From Sphingorhabdus sp. M41 (GTDB lineage Bacteria > Pseudomonadota > Alphaproteobacteria > Sphingomonadales > Sphingomonadaceae), in the NCBI RefSeq assembly GCF_001586275.1, contig NZ_CP014545.1, forward strand, positions 2,816,501-2,880,500: a stretch of 64,000 nt of DNA. The letters run 5' to 3'. Position numbers and translations under genes: made by a program. A model generated the notes under the pieces. It worked only from the letters and a program-made list of their open reading frames with translations, made no database searches and was not told the DNA's origin. Position 1 is the first letter of the stretch. Each line of letters opens with the position of its first letter. Below, piece by piece: positions 44,208 to 51,112 of this stretch.

Positions 44208-44657
44208 TCAGGCAACTTCCTGTTTTTCCACAGGCTTGCGTTCGTCGAAAATCTTGGCCAGCTCCTGGGCTCGCTCGTCACTTAATTCTTTCTTGGCAGC
44301 TGCGAAAATTTCTTCCTCTTCCTCTTCCATGTGATGCTCCAGCCGCTCCTTGAGAGTCTTGAATCGCGTAAGCCATCCCGTGCTGCCGAAGTCCATGTCT
44401 ACCAAATCTTCAAAATAATCTTCCGCTTCCTTATGCTCGGCAACCGAATGTCGGCCTTTGTCCTGAAGGTCAGGCCGAGCCAGCATTTCCGCGTATAACG
44501 ACTGTTCTTCGGCATTTGCGTGAGCGGAAACATCAATCCGCAGCTGCTCGAAAGACTCACGACGCTCCTTTGTATCACCGCTTGTGTCGGCGACATGGTC
44601 GAGCATTTCACGGTGCCGGTCATGGTCCTGTTTCAGACGGGTAAAAATATCAGTCAT
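44208..44657 (-). CDS. Hemerythrin HHE domain protein
   Basis: 149 residues. Four-helix protein with His and Glu iron ligands: KQDHDRHREML near the N-terminus, HANAEEQSLYAEM, HSVAEHKEAEDYF and HHMEEEEEEIF. Stores or senses oxygen or nitric oxide, or binds iron. GGAG lies nine bases upstream of the ATG. A promoter-like GCAAC-N16-CGTC and a tandem repeat lie in front. Co-transcribed with DUF421. Confidence 0.92.
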   Translation of the reverse strand: MTDIFTRLKQDHDRHREMLDHVADTSGDTKERRESFEQLRIDVSAHANAEEQSLYAEMLARPDLQDKGRHSVAEHKEAEDYFEDLVDMDFGSTGWLTRFKTLKERLEHHMEEEEEEIFAAAKKELSDERAQELAKIFDERKPVEKQEVA

Positions 44658-44688
44658 AAGATCTCCATCGATAATATATATCTTACAT

Positions 44689-44713
44689 GACGCGCAATTG
44701 GCTCATTGGTTGC
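44689..44713 (-). promoter_or_regulatory. EcfG-like promoter (GCAAC variant) of the hemerythrin-DUF421 operon
   Basis: On the minus strand GCAAC (44709-44713) is followed after 16 bases by CGTC (44689-44692), about 32 bases upstream of the start codon. It differs from GGAAC-N16/17-CGTT at two positions, but the same GCAAC occurs ahead of three other island transcripts. Confidence 0.5.
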
Positions 44714-44733
44714 ATCTGCTTGGTTGCATCTGC
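44706..44733. repeat. Perfect 14-base tandem repeat
   Basis: TTGGTTGCATCTGC occurs twice head to tail. Each copy contains GGTTGCAT, the reverse complement of the ATGCAACC promoter element. The copy nearest the gene supplies the putative -35 of the hemerythrin operon. Confidence 0.85.
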
Positions 44734-45084
44734 GCGGTCCGCATGCCTTATTGATCGGAGGCAATCTTAGTACACAGTCTCTCGTGCTGACGGGACGGCT
44801 GCCAACTAATTGGTTTCTCGGCGGCAAAAATGCCCGTCGAAAATAAATGCAATGTCCCGGGAACCAATTTTAACGACAAGTGTTGTCAAGATTGAATGGA
44901 TGTCGACCTCTGACCCGGTGTTGCTTTCATTCCTCAAAAACCAGCTGGGAAATTCGCCCGATCGTATCCCCCCCGTTTACCAACGGCCGAATTTCCCAGC
45001 AACTTTTCACTCATCAATTCTGATATATCTGCGATTCTCCGGAACCGGCGCGGCATATGCTGTCAGCCCAAGGCCCGGTCACGC

Positions 45085-45116
45085 AAAAAAATGGCCAGGA
45101 CATAATGCCTGGCCAT
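45085..45116 (-). terminator. Intrinsic terminator of the acidic lipoprotein gene
   Basis: On the minus strand ATGGCCAGG (45108-45116) pairs with CCTGGCCAT (45091-45099) around an 8-base loop and is followed by seven T. It lies 26 bases after the stop. Confidence 0.85.
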
Positions 45117-45141
45117 CGTCGTATTAATAAATTTCGAAAAA

Positions 45142-45369
45142 TTATTGTTCGGAAGGCATCTTCACGTCAACGTCAGGAACGTCGACCGTGACTTCTTCCG
45201 TACCGACTTCAACATCGGCGGTTTCGACGTCGATCTCAGGCAGTTGGCCTGCATCGCCGGAAACGTCAACGTCCATGGAAGGCATTTCGCCTTCTTCCGT
45301 AACATTGGCTTCACAAGCGGAGAGCGCCAAGCCAGCCGTCATCACTGCAGCAATTGCAATTTTTTTCAT
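45142..45369 (-). CDS. Small acidic lipoprotein with DVDV repeats
   Basis: 75 residues. The start ATG at 45367-45369 has GGGAG six bases upstream. The signal peptide ends in lipobox LSAC, giving a mature protein of about 55 residues with almost no basic residue (one Lys near the end). It is built of Asp/Val/Glu repeats such as MDVDVSGD, IDVETADVEV and VDVPDVDVK. The alternation of acidic and beta-branched residues suggests an extended or beta structure able to bind cations. It has its own near-perfect EcfG promoter and terminator, so it is a monocistronic stress gene. No family recognised. Confidence 0.82.
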   Translation of the reverse strand: MKKIAIAAVMTAGLALSACEANVTEEGEMPSMDVDVSGDAGQLPEIDVETADVEVGTEEVTVDVPDVDVKMPSEQ

Positions 45370-45400
45370 TATGAACTCCCTATATTGGTTCGGTTTATGC

Positions 45401-45426
45401 AACGCCTATGTTCTACACAAAGTTCC
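45401..45426 (-). promoter_or_regulatory. EcfG promoter of the acidic lipoprotein gene
   Basis: On the minus strand GGAAC (45422-45426), 17 bases, CGTT (45401-45404): an exact match to the EcfG consensus. The start codon is about 32 bases downstream of the -10. Confidence 0.75.
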
Positions 45427-45440
45427 ACAATAACCAAAAT

Positions 45441-46178
45441 TTATTCGCGCCCTAACCGCATGCGAAAGGCGTCGAGATGAAAATAGCTGGAATCAAATTG
45501 ACTGATCTCGGCAAGCCGCGCTTCGTCCTTGAACAGAATCCAGCCATTGTCGCGCTCCACCAAGCCATCCCGTTCCAGCTGACGCAATATCCGGTTGGTA
45601 TGAATGGGGGTCAAACCCAGTGCATCTGCGATGACCGTCTGGGTGAGCGGTACGCGAAACCCGTCGTTTGTACCCGCCCCGGTAATCAGCACGCGCCGAT
45701 AAAGCTCGAGCAAAAAATGCCCGATTCTTTCCCGGGCTGTCTGCTTGCCATTTCTAACGATCTGCTCGCGCAAAAACGCTTCTTCCTGAACCTGCATCCA
45801 CCAGAATGCGAGAGTCAATTTCCCGGATTCCGTCAACAGGCGCCGGAATACCGAGGGCCTCACCGACAAGCCGGTTAGGTTCGTCACTGTTTTTACCGAA
45901 TGGTCTGCTTCGGCGGCAACCAATACCTGAAGATCGAACATATCCCCTGGCAGCAACACGTTCAGAACCTGGCGCCGGCCGTCCTCCAGAGTCTTGTATC
46001 GGATCGCCCAGCCTTCCTTTACGATCAGCACGCTATCCATTTCCTGGCCAGCATCGACGATTTCCGTATTTTTCTCGAAATGCTGCTCTCGCCCATCAAT
46101 CTGCATGATCACTTGCCGGTCAGCCTCATCCAGATCGGCATAAAAGGATATTCGTCTTAACAGGGCCTTTTGCGCCAC
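45441..46178 (-). CDS. Crp/Fnr family transcriptional regulator
   Basis: 245 residues. Cyclic-nucleotide-binding-like fold (about 20-130) and a C-terminal winged helix with VPLTQTVIADALGLTPIHTNRILRQLERDGLV. No Cys cluster for an iron-sulfur cluster is present at the N-terminus, so it is not a classic Fnr. The start is GTG at 46176-46178, which overlaps the stop of the HWE kinase by one base. Together they form an operon with an EcfG-type promoter. Confidence 0.92.
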   Translation of the reverse strand: MAQKALLRRISFYADLDEADRQVIMQIDGREQHFEKNTEIVDAGQEMDSVLIVKEGWAIRYKTLEDGRRQVLNVLLPGDMFDLQVLVAAEADHSVKTVTNLTGLSVRPSVFRRLLTESGKLTLAFWWMQVQEEAFLREQIVRNGKQTARERIGHFLLELYRRVLITGAGTNDGFRVPLTQTVIADALGLTPIHTNRILRQLERDGLVERDNGWILFKDEARLAEISQFDSSYFHLDAFRMRLGRE

Positions 46179-47683
46179 TAACCGATTCCTTCTTCAGGAG
46201 CAGGGAAAGTTATGGTGCATATGAGGCCGTCGGCCGTCCAGTCCCTGACAATCTCTCCGCGCAAGTTTCGGGTGATGCTATGATCGATCAGCGAAGAGCC
46301 AAAACCGCCACTGGACGGGGCGACATCCGACTGGGGGCCACCGCTTTCCGACCAGCGCAATTCAACAATATCCTGTCCCTCTTCGGTTCGGACATCCCAC
46401 TTGATCCTGACAAGTCCTTTTTCAGCGGTCAGCGCTCCATATTTCGCCGCATTGGTCGCCAGTTCATTGAGGACGAGCGATATCGAAACCATCGCATTCT
46501 CTGCCAGAATGATATCCGGACCGGACCAGCGCACTCTCGGATAGGTCATGCAGAGATCTTTCACCAGCGCGGCAAATGATCCGGTTACAAAATTGGTGTC
46601 CAGCAATATTTGCTGGGCCCGATTGAGCGCCCGCAGCCGATTATTGATCCGCTCGATATAATCATCAATCGATGTCGCCGAATTTTTGGTCAGCGCCATG
46701 ATCGATTGCAGCGTCGCGAAAAGGTTGCGCAGGCGGTGATGCAGTTCGCGCGTGTGGAGCCGCAGCTGTTCCTGCTGATCGACGGAATGGGTAATGTCCT
46801 TGTTGACCCCGGTCAGCGTGGGACGCCCGTTCGCTTCCAGATAGTCGCCATATCCCTCCACCCATCGGATTTCTCCCGACGGTAAAACGATACGAAACCG
46901 CGCTTCATATTTCTCACCCGGTGCTGCCGCCGCGTTCATCGCGTCGGTGACAGTCTCGCGATCTTCGGGGTGAACACGGGCCATTGCGCTTTCAACTTGG
47001 GTAAGCGCTTCGCCTGCATCCTCTCCCCAGATTTTCATATAAGCGCCGCCCCAATCGATCAGCCCAGTTTCAAGATCGATCCGAAAGCTGGCAATATCAC
47101 TGAGGGCAAGCGTAAGATCCAGATTGGAGCGGTCGATGGCAGCATTTTTTTGCGCCTGTTCACGCAAACTGATCTCGCGGCTTAACTCCATTTCACTCAT
47201 TACGATATCGGCCATGCTTGTCAGCTGATTCAATTGGCTTTTTGTAATGCGAAAACGCTCGACCGTGTCAGCGACCCAAAGCGCACCAAGAACCATGCCA
47301 TTGGGAGCAATCAATGGCGCGGCAGCGAAAAAGCAGACGGACGGTTCCCCGATTACCAGAGGATTGCGGTCATAGCGCAAATCACGTGAAGCGTCCTTGA
47401 TGACCAAAGGCTCGCGAGCCTCAATCATCGGCGCGCACAGGGAAACATCCCGAGCAGCATAGCCCTCGGCAAAGCCGACCGAAGACTTGAACCATTCGCG
47501 GTCGGCATCGATGAATGAGATTGATGCCATCGGTGCGGCGAAAATATCGGCGATCAATTGCGTAATCCGGGCAAAGGCCGCATCCGGCGCTTTATCGATA
47601 ACCTCATAGCCACGGAGCGTTGCCAGACGCTCGGCCTCCATGGCCGGCTCTAGCTCGTTGTGGATCTGATTGCCCGCATTCAT
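46178..47683 (-). CDS. GAF-PAS HWE-family sensor histidine kinase
   Basis: 501 residues, soluble. GAF domain (about 20-165), PAS domain (about 190-300), then an HWE kinase core: the H box RELHHRLRNLFATLQS with phospho-acceptor His315/316, ALVLNELATNAAKYGAL-type N box (NELATNAAKYGAL) and LRWSESGGP, which carries the WxE signature. HWE and HisKA_2 kinases are the known inputs to PhyR, so it is a good candidate for the local GSR sensor. The ATG at 47681-47683 has AAGGA six bases upstream. The next gene encodes a Crp/Fnr regulator. Confidence 0.93.
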   Translation of the reverse strand: MNAGNQIHNELEPAMEAERLATLRGYEVIDKAPDAAFARITQLIADIFAAPMASISFIDADREWFKSSVGFAEGYAARDVSLCAPMIEAREPLVIKDASRDLRYDRNPLVIGEPSVCFFAAAPLIAPNGMVLGALWVADTVERFRITKSQLNQLTSMADIVMSEMELSREISLREQAQKNAAIDRSNLDLTLALSDIASFRIDLETGLIDWGGAYMKIWGEDAGEALTQVESAMARVHPEDRETVTDAMNAAAAPGEKYEARFRIVLPSGEIRWVEGYGDYLEANGRPTLTGVNKDITHSVDQQEQLRLHTRELHHRLRNLFATLQSIMALTKNSATSIDDYIERINNRLRALNRAQQILLDTNFVTGSFAALVKDLCMTYPRVRWSGPDIILAENAMVSISLVLNELATNAAKYGALTAEKGLVRIKWDVRTEEGQDIVELRWSESGGPQSDVAPSSGGFGSSLIDHSITRNLRGEIVRDWTADGLICTITFPAPEEGIG

Positions 47684-48042
47684 ATCTGGTCCTTGTTTCC
47701 CACGCCCGATCCGCCGATCAACGCCCAAACGAATGACTCCCGATCTTGTTGCACGCGGTCGGAACCAAAGACGGAAGCCGCGCGTAGCAAAAAATGGGGG
47801 CCTGCTCGGGTCGAATAAAACATGACTTTTACATGAATAATGATGATCGTGAAGAACTATATGAAATGCTTGAAGTTATCGGCAATGCAAAATTGGTAGG
47901 CGAGAGATCCACCGCTTTGGAAGACCTCCCCATAGATCAAAAGCGCGATCGCAAATTTAGCGATCTACGGGTGGAAATAATCCGTTTTGACGTCCCTTGC
48001 ATAGACCCGAGCAACAATTTGCAATCATACGGCTCAGACCAT
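47684..48042. other. Intergenic region upstream of the HWE kinase
   Basis: About 360 bases. It carries the GCAAC-type promoter of the kinase at 47728-47752. A plus-strand frame from 47833 begins plausibly but runs through a terminator into the antisense of the DUF883 gene. A near-EcfG motif, GGAAC-N17-CGTA, lies on the plus strand at 47761-47786. Confidence 0.4.
47728..47752 (-). promoter_or_regulatory. EcfG-like promoter (GCAAC variant) of the HWE kinase operon
   Basis: On the minus strand GCAAC (47748-47752), 16 bases, CGTT (47728-47731). The -10 is a perfect EcfG match and the spacing is standard; only the second base of the -35 differs. The start codon is about 45 bases further on. Confidence 0.6.
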
Positions 48043-48078
48043 AAAAAAGGTGAGGGAATTTATTTCCCTCGCCCCTTT
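48043..48078 (-). terminator. Intrinsic terminator of the DUF883 gene
   Basis: On the minus strand GAGGGAA (48064-48070) pairs with TTCCCTC (48052-48058) around a 5-base loop, and is extended by AAAGG/CCTTT. A run of six T follows. It lies about 20 bases after the stop. Confidence 0.75.
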
Positions 48079-48099
48079 CACTCCAGCATTTCTTATAGC

Positions 48100-48390
48100 C
48101 TAACGGCGGGCCATCAATGCGCCAATAATCAATCCCACTCCTGCTGTGGCTGCTATACTCACGATCGGATTGTCCTGAATCGTCGCCTGCGCTTTTTTGC
48201 GTCCTTTGGTTCCGGCCTCAACCGCATTGGCGCGCGCGGCGTCAAGCTTGGTTTTCGCGTTGGCACGTAATTCCAATGCGTTGGCCTGGGCATCGGCCTT
48301 GACGGATTTGGTCAAGGTTGCCAGATCATCCTTTAAAGTTTGCAAATCCGATTTTACCGCGCCCAATTCTTCCGAATAATTACCTGTCAT
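48100..48390 (-). CDS. DUF883 (ElaB/YqjD-like) membrane-anchored protein
   Basis: 96 residues. Long amphipathic helix (about 8-70) with heptad-like LQTLKDDLATLTKSVKADAQANA followed by a single C-terminal membrane helix (VSIAATAGVGLIIGALM) and RR. Related E. coli proteins bind ribosomes and tether them to the membrane in stationary phase. GGAG lies upstream of the ATG. A GGAAC-N16-CGTA promoter-like element is placed 35 bases upstream. Confidence 0.88.
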   Translation of the reverse strand: MTGNYSEELGAVKSDLQTLKDDLATLTKSVKADAQANALELRANAKTKLDAARANAVEAGTKGRKKAQATIQDNPIVSIAATAGVGLIIGALMARR

Positions 48391-48424
48391 TTCTTTTTCT
48401 CCAGCTTCTGTTTAATACACAGTC

Positions 48425-48449
48425 TACGACCCATTTCCAGATTGGTTCC
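48425..48449 (-). promoter_or_regulatory. EcfG-like promoter of the DUF883 gene
   Basis: On the minus strand GGAAC (48445-48449), 16 bases, CGTA (48425-48428). One mismatch from the EcfG consensus in the -10. Confidence 0.5.
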
Positions 48450-48505
48450 GTTTCGAACCCCAAAATCCAAGGATTAACGCATTATCTGCCAAGCGAAATT
48501 ATTAT

Positions 48506-48530
48506 GGAACCCTTTCCCATATCATGCGTT
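48506..48530 (+). promoter_or_regulatory. EcfG promoter of phyR
   Basis: GGAAC (48506-48510), 16 bases, CGTT (48527-48530): exact consensus. The phyR start is 27 bases downstream, with GGAGA between. Autoregulation of phyR by EcfG is well known. Confidence 0.85.
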
Positions 48531-48556
48531 TGGAGCCCATTACGGAGACACAATAT

Positions 48557-49342
48557 ATGTCATTAGCTGAAACTTTAAAACCGCATCTTCCTTATCTCCG
48601 ACGCTATGCCCGAGCTTTAACGGGCAGCCAAAAAAGCGGCGATGCATTTGTGAAGGCAACCCTCGAAGCCATTATCGCCGATCCCGGATCTCTGTCAGAC
48701 GACAATAATGTGCGGGTTCACCTATACCGGATTTTCTCTGGCATCTGGGAAAGCGCGAACGTCAGTGTCACGGCAGATCCTGATGACAATACGGCTCAGA
48801 GCCATTTGAACGCAATTCCAGATATCAGTCGGCAAGTCTTGCTGTTGACAGCGCTGGAGGGTTTTTCGATCAGCGAAGTCGCAAAAATCGCAGATGTTGG
48901 CGTGAATTCGATCAACGGATTGCTGGAAGACGCCATTGCAGAGATCGACAATGAAATTCGGTCAGATGTCCTTATTATCGAGGACGAGGTTCTGATCTCG
49001 ATGGAATTGCAGCAAATCGTATCGGGCTTAGGACATCGAGTGTGCGGAACCGCGACTACCCACAAGGGCGCACTCGAAGCCGTTGCCAAGGCAAAACCAA
49101 GCTTGGTACTCGCCGATATTCAGCTGGCGGACGGGAGCTCGGGTATTGATGCTGTAAAAGATATCCTGGAAAAGATTTCGGTGCCAGTAATCTTCATTAC
49201 TGCGTTTCCCGAGCGCTTGCTCACCGGGGAACGCCCCGAGCCGACATTTCTTATCACCAAGCCGTTCCAGCCCAATGCTATTCGGGCAGCGATCAGCCAG
49301 GCGCTATTCTTTTCAACCGCAGCGCGGGACTCTCGCGGATAA
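48557..49342 (+). CDS. phyR: PhyR, general stress response anti-anti-sigma regulator
   Basis: 261 residues. N-terminal sigma-like domain (about 1-130) that mimics EcfG, and a C-terminal receiver domain with the phospho-acceptor Asp187 in VLADIQLADGSSGID, the PhyR-typical signature. When phosphorylated it binds NepR and frees EcfG. Start ATG 48557 with GGAGA eight bases upstream. Immediately preceded by a perfect EcfG promoter. Here phyR is convergent with nepR-ecfG. Confidence 0.97.
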   Translation: MSLAETLKPHLPYLRRYARALTGSQKSGDAFVKATLEAIIADPGSLSDDNNVRVHLYRIFSGIWESANVSVTADPDDNTAQSHLNAIPDISRQVLLLTALEGFSISEVAKIADVGVNSINGLLEDAIAEIDNEIRSDVLIIEDEVLISMELQQIVSGLGHRVCGTATTHKGALEAVAKAKPSLVLADIQLADGSSGIDAVKDILEKISVPVIFITAFPERLLTGERPEPTFLITKPFQPNAIRAAISQALFFSTAARDSRG

Positions 49343-49365
49343 TCCTTGTATGGATGCAAATCGGC

Positions 49366-49418
49366 ACAGCGCCTCGGGCCCGTTCAAGCAATGTGAACAG
49401 GCGCGAGGCGCTGTTTTT
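49366..49418 (+). terminator. Strong terminator after phyR
   Basis: ACAGCGCCTCG (49366-49376) pairs with CGAGGCGCTGT (49404-49414), with a nested GTTCA/TGAAC hairpin (49382-49386, 49394-49398) in between and a run of T after it. Confidence 0.85.
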
Positions 49419-49474
49419 CCGTTAAACAAACGGTACCGCTCTTGTTGCTGATTTAAATGACAGGCAGAGTCGCG

Positions 49475-50065
49475 CTAGGGCGCAATTTTTTCCACCGCAC
49501 CAATGATATTTTCAAGCGCCGTAGCCGTCAGACTGGCATGGCCGTCCGAGGCAGACGTAAACCGCCCCTCCTCGAGGATGACTTCCAGCGTCTTGCGTGC
49601 GCGTGATACGCGGCTTTTCATTGTACCGACGGCGCAATTAGCGATTTCCGCCGCTTCTTCGTAGGAATAGCCACCCGCGCCGACCAATATTATGGCTTCT
49701 CGCTGGTCATCCGATAATTCCATCAGCCCGCGCTGCAAATCGGCAAGATGAAGAGGCTCCTGCTGGGGAGCTGGCGCTGATAATATTCTCTCCGCAACCA
49801 GTTCGTCGTAATTTCCGCTGAATTTCTTGCGGCGCATGCTTGAAAAAAATGTGTTGCGCAAAATAACGAATGTCCATGCGCGCATTGAAGTTCCGGCAAT
49901 GAAGCGGTCCCGTGCAGCCCAGGCTTTCAACAATGTATCCTGAACCAGATCATCCGCAACGTCCCGATCGCCCGCCAGACTGCGCCCAAACGCACGCAAA
50001 TGCGGAATCGCTTCTGTCAATTGCTGTTTGAATTGCGCCGGTGGTAAAGCCTGAGGCTTACTCAT
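49475..50065 (-). CDS. ecfG: EcfG general stress response sigma factor
   Basis: 196 residues, an extracytoplasmic-function sigma factor of group ECF15. Region 2 (about 20-90) includes DVADDLVQDTLLKAWAARDRF and AWTFVILRNTF; region 4 (about 125-180) has LSDDQREAIILVGAGGYSYEEAAEIANCAVGTMKSR. The start ATG at 50063-50065 lies inside the nepR gene with an 8-base overlap, so translation is coupled. The 93-base upstream extension in frame is not supported. Confidence 0.96.
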   Translation of the reverse strand: MSKPQALPPAQFKQQLTEAIPHLRAFGRSLAGDRDVADDLVQDTLLKAWAARDRFIAGTSMRAWTFVILRNTFFSSMRRKKFSGNYDELVAERILSAPAPQQEPLHLADLQRGLMELSDDQREAIILVGAGGYSYEEAAEIANCAVGTMKSRVSRARKTLEVILEEGRFTSASDGHASLTATALENIIGAVEKIAP

Positions 50066-50294
50066 TGTCGTCCGACCCGCTAGAGTCAGAATCGTCGTCA
50101 TCATCCAGCTGATCCAAAAGCGCCAGCATATCGTCCGGTAGTGGCTCATCCAGAACACTGAGATACATGTTCTTAAGCCCGAGGCCCAATCTCTGTTGCA
50201 TGTCTTCCTTGCTTTTCACCGGCATGTCCTTTGACTGCTGTCCGTCATCATCAAGCTTCGATGAATCGGTTTTATCTTTTCCTTGGCTCGCCAA
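50058..50294 (-). CDS. nepR: NepR anti-sigma factor
   Basis: 78 residues. Short NepR-type protein with an acidic flexible N-terminus and the two-helix LGLGLKNMYLSVLDEPLPDDMLALLDQL core (about 35-62) that holds EcfG, followed by a strongly acidic tail. The start is a TTG, six bases after GAGG; an ATG 5 bases further up is out of frame. It overlaps ecfG by 8 bases, which couples the two products. The GCAAC-type promoter lies in the next upstream region. Confidence 0.93.
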   Translation of the reverse strand: MASQGKDKTDSSKLDDDGQQSKDMPVKSKEDMQQRLGLGLKNMYLSVLDEPLPDDMLALLDQLDDDDDSDSSGSDDNE

Positions 50295-50334
50295 ACCATG
50301 CCTCGTTTTCGTTTATTTTAATGCTTGAAGAAAG

Positions 50335-50359
50335 AACACCTGATGTCCGTAAAGGTTGC
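50335..50359 (-). promoter_or_regulatory. EcfG-like promoter (GCAAC variant) of nepR-ecfG
   Basis: On the minus strand GCAAC (50355-50359), 16 bases, TGTT (50335-50338), about 41 bases upstream of the nepR start. Two mismatches from GGAAC/CGTT. The GCAAC copy belongs to an 11-base tandem repeat. Confidence 0.45.
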
Positions 50360-50371
50360 ATAAAGGTTGCA
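50350..50371. repeat. Perfect 11-base tandem repeat upstream of nepR
   Basis: TAAAGGTTGCA occurs twice without a gap. Each unit carries GGTTGCA(T), the same motif as in the hemerythrin upstream tandem repeat, at the same distance from the start codon (56-77 bases). Confidence 0.85.
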
Positions 50372-50577
50372 TAGAAATTTTTATCGGGAATGTCCACTTG
50401 GCAGGGACAAACCAAGCCAGCCCGCGTTAGCGACATGAACGTTCAAAATCGAAATCACAAAAATTGGGCACGGCAGAAAACAAATTCAATCTGAATATGG
50501 AATGCGAAAGAAGCCGAGAAAGTTCACCCCGCTATCAGGATGCACAGCATCAATTCGCCCCTATTCATTCATCCCAT

Positions 50578-51006
50578 TCATCGTTCGGGGCGTTTGGCAC
50601 CGAGAGAGCGGAAACTCTGAAACACCATCCGAGTAGCGTCTGTTACCGCAACCCCGGACAGTAAGGCAGAAAGGTCGGACTGTCCCAAGCCTTGTGTCAC
50701 CGGCAAATATTGCCCCGCCATATTCCATTGTGAAAATTGGCGGCGGTGCGCCTGCTGTTGGCTGAGAATATTCATCCCGCCGTGCCGCTCGTCCATTCTG
50801 ATCCGGTGCATGAGCTCGTTGGTCGCGGACCGATCCCCTTCAAGGAACTGCATGAAATTGAATCCGTTGAAAACAAGCAATCCGGTAATGCCGAAACGCC
50901 GATTGTTCCGTTGCGATGTTGTCATCAGCGCCAGAAAATCGTCTTGATCAAGGCCAGGTCTTGCGGTGCTCACATAAATGAGAGAGGTGATCGCTTGGTC
51001 GGGCAC
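50578..51006 (-). CDS. BLUF domain blue-light receptor
   Basis: 142 residues, essentially one BLUF domain that binds FAD. Counting from the GTG at 51004-51006 (AAAG six bases upstream), Tyr11, Asn35, Gln53, Trp94 and Met96 match AppA Tyr21, Asn45, Gln63, Trp104 and Met106 at identical spacing. That is the full photoreactive set. The C-terminus is a short extension without an output domain, so it must act through a partner. It lies between nepR and the MscS gene; a TTG at 51012 is an alternative start. Confidence 0.93.
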   Translation of the reverse strand: MPDQAITSLIYVSTARPGLDQDDFLALMTTSQRNNRRFGITGLLVFNGFNFMQFLEGDRSATNELMHRIRMDERHGGMNILSQQQAHRRQFSQWNMAGQYLPVTQGLGQSDLSALLSGVAVTDATRMVFQSFRSLGAKRPER

Positions 51007-51112
51007 AGACAACTTTCTATTGGCGGTGGTTTCTTAGCCCAACCTCTTATTGAGCTGCGAAATACTCGATTTTCAATCGGGTCGCTCTAACATAGATTAG
51101 CGCTATGAACCA

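Larger units (their letters stand above)
44658..45084. other. Intergenic region upstream of the hemerythrin operon
   Basis: About 430 bases. The left part carries the hemerythrin promoter and the 14-base tandem repeat. The rest has no clear gene; the frame at 44810-45127 lacks coding character. A plus-strand GGAAC-N16-TGTT at 44860-44884 is a loose EcfG-like match without an obvious gene behind it. Confidence 0.45.

Noticed and set aside
44860-44884. Plus-strand GGAAC-N16-TGTT, similar to the DUF2383 promoter
   Set aside because: No gene or stable RNA structure follows; kept only as a weak hint for a small RNA.
44810-45127. 105-codon frame between the hemerythrin and acidic lipoprotein genes
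   Set aside because: No ribosome binding site, no domain, odd composition, and it runs across a terminator.
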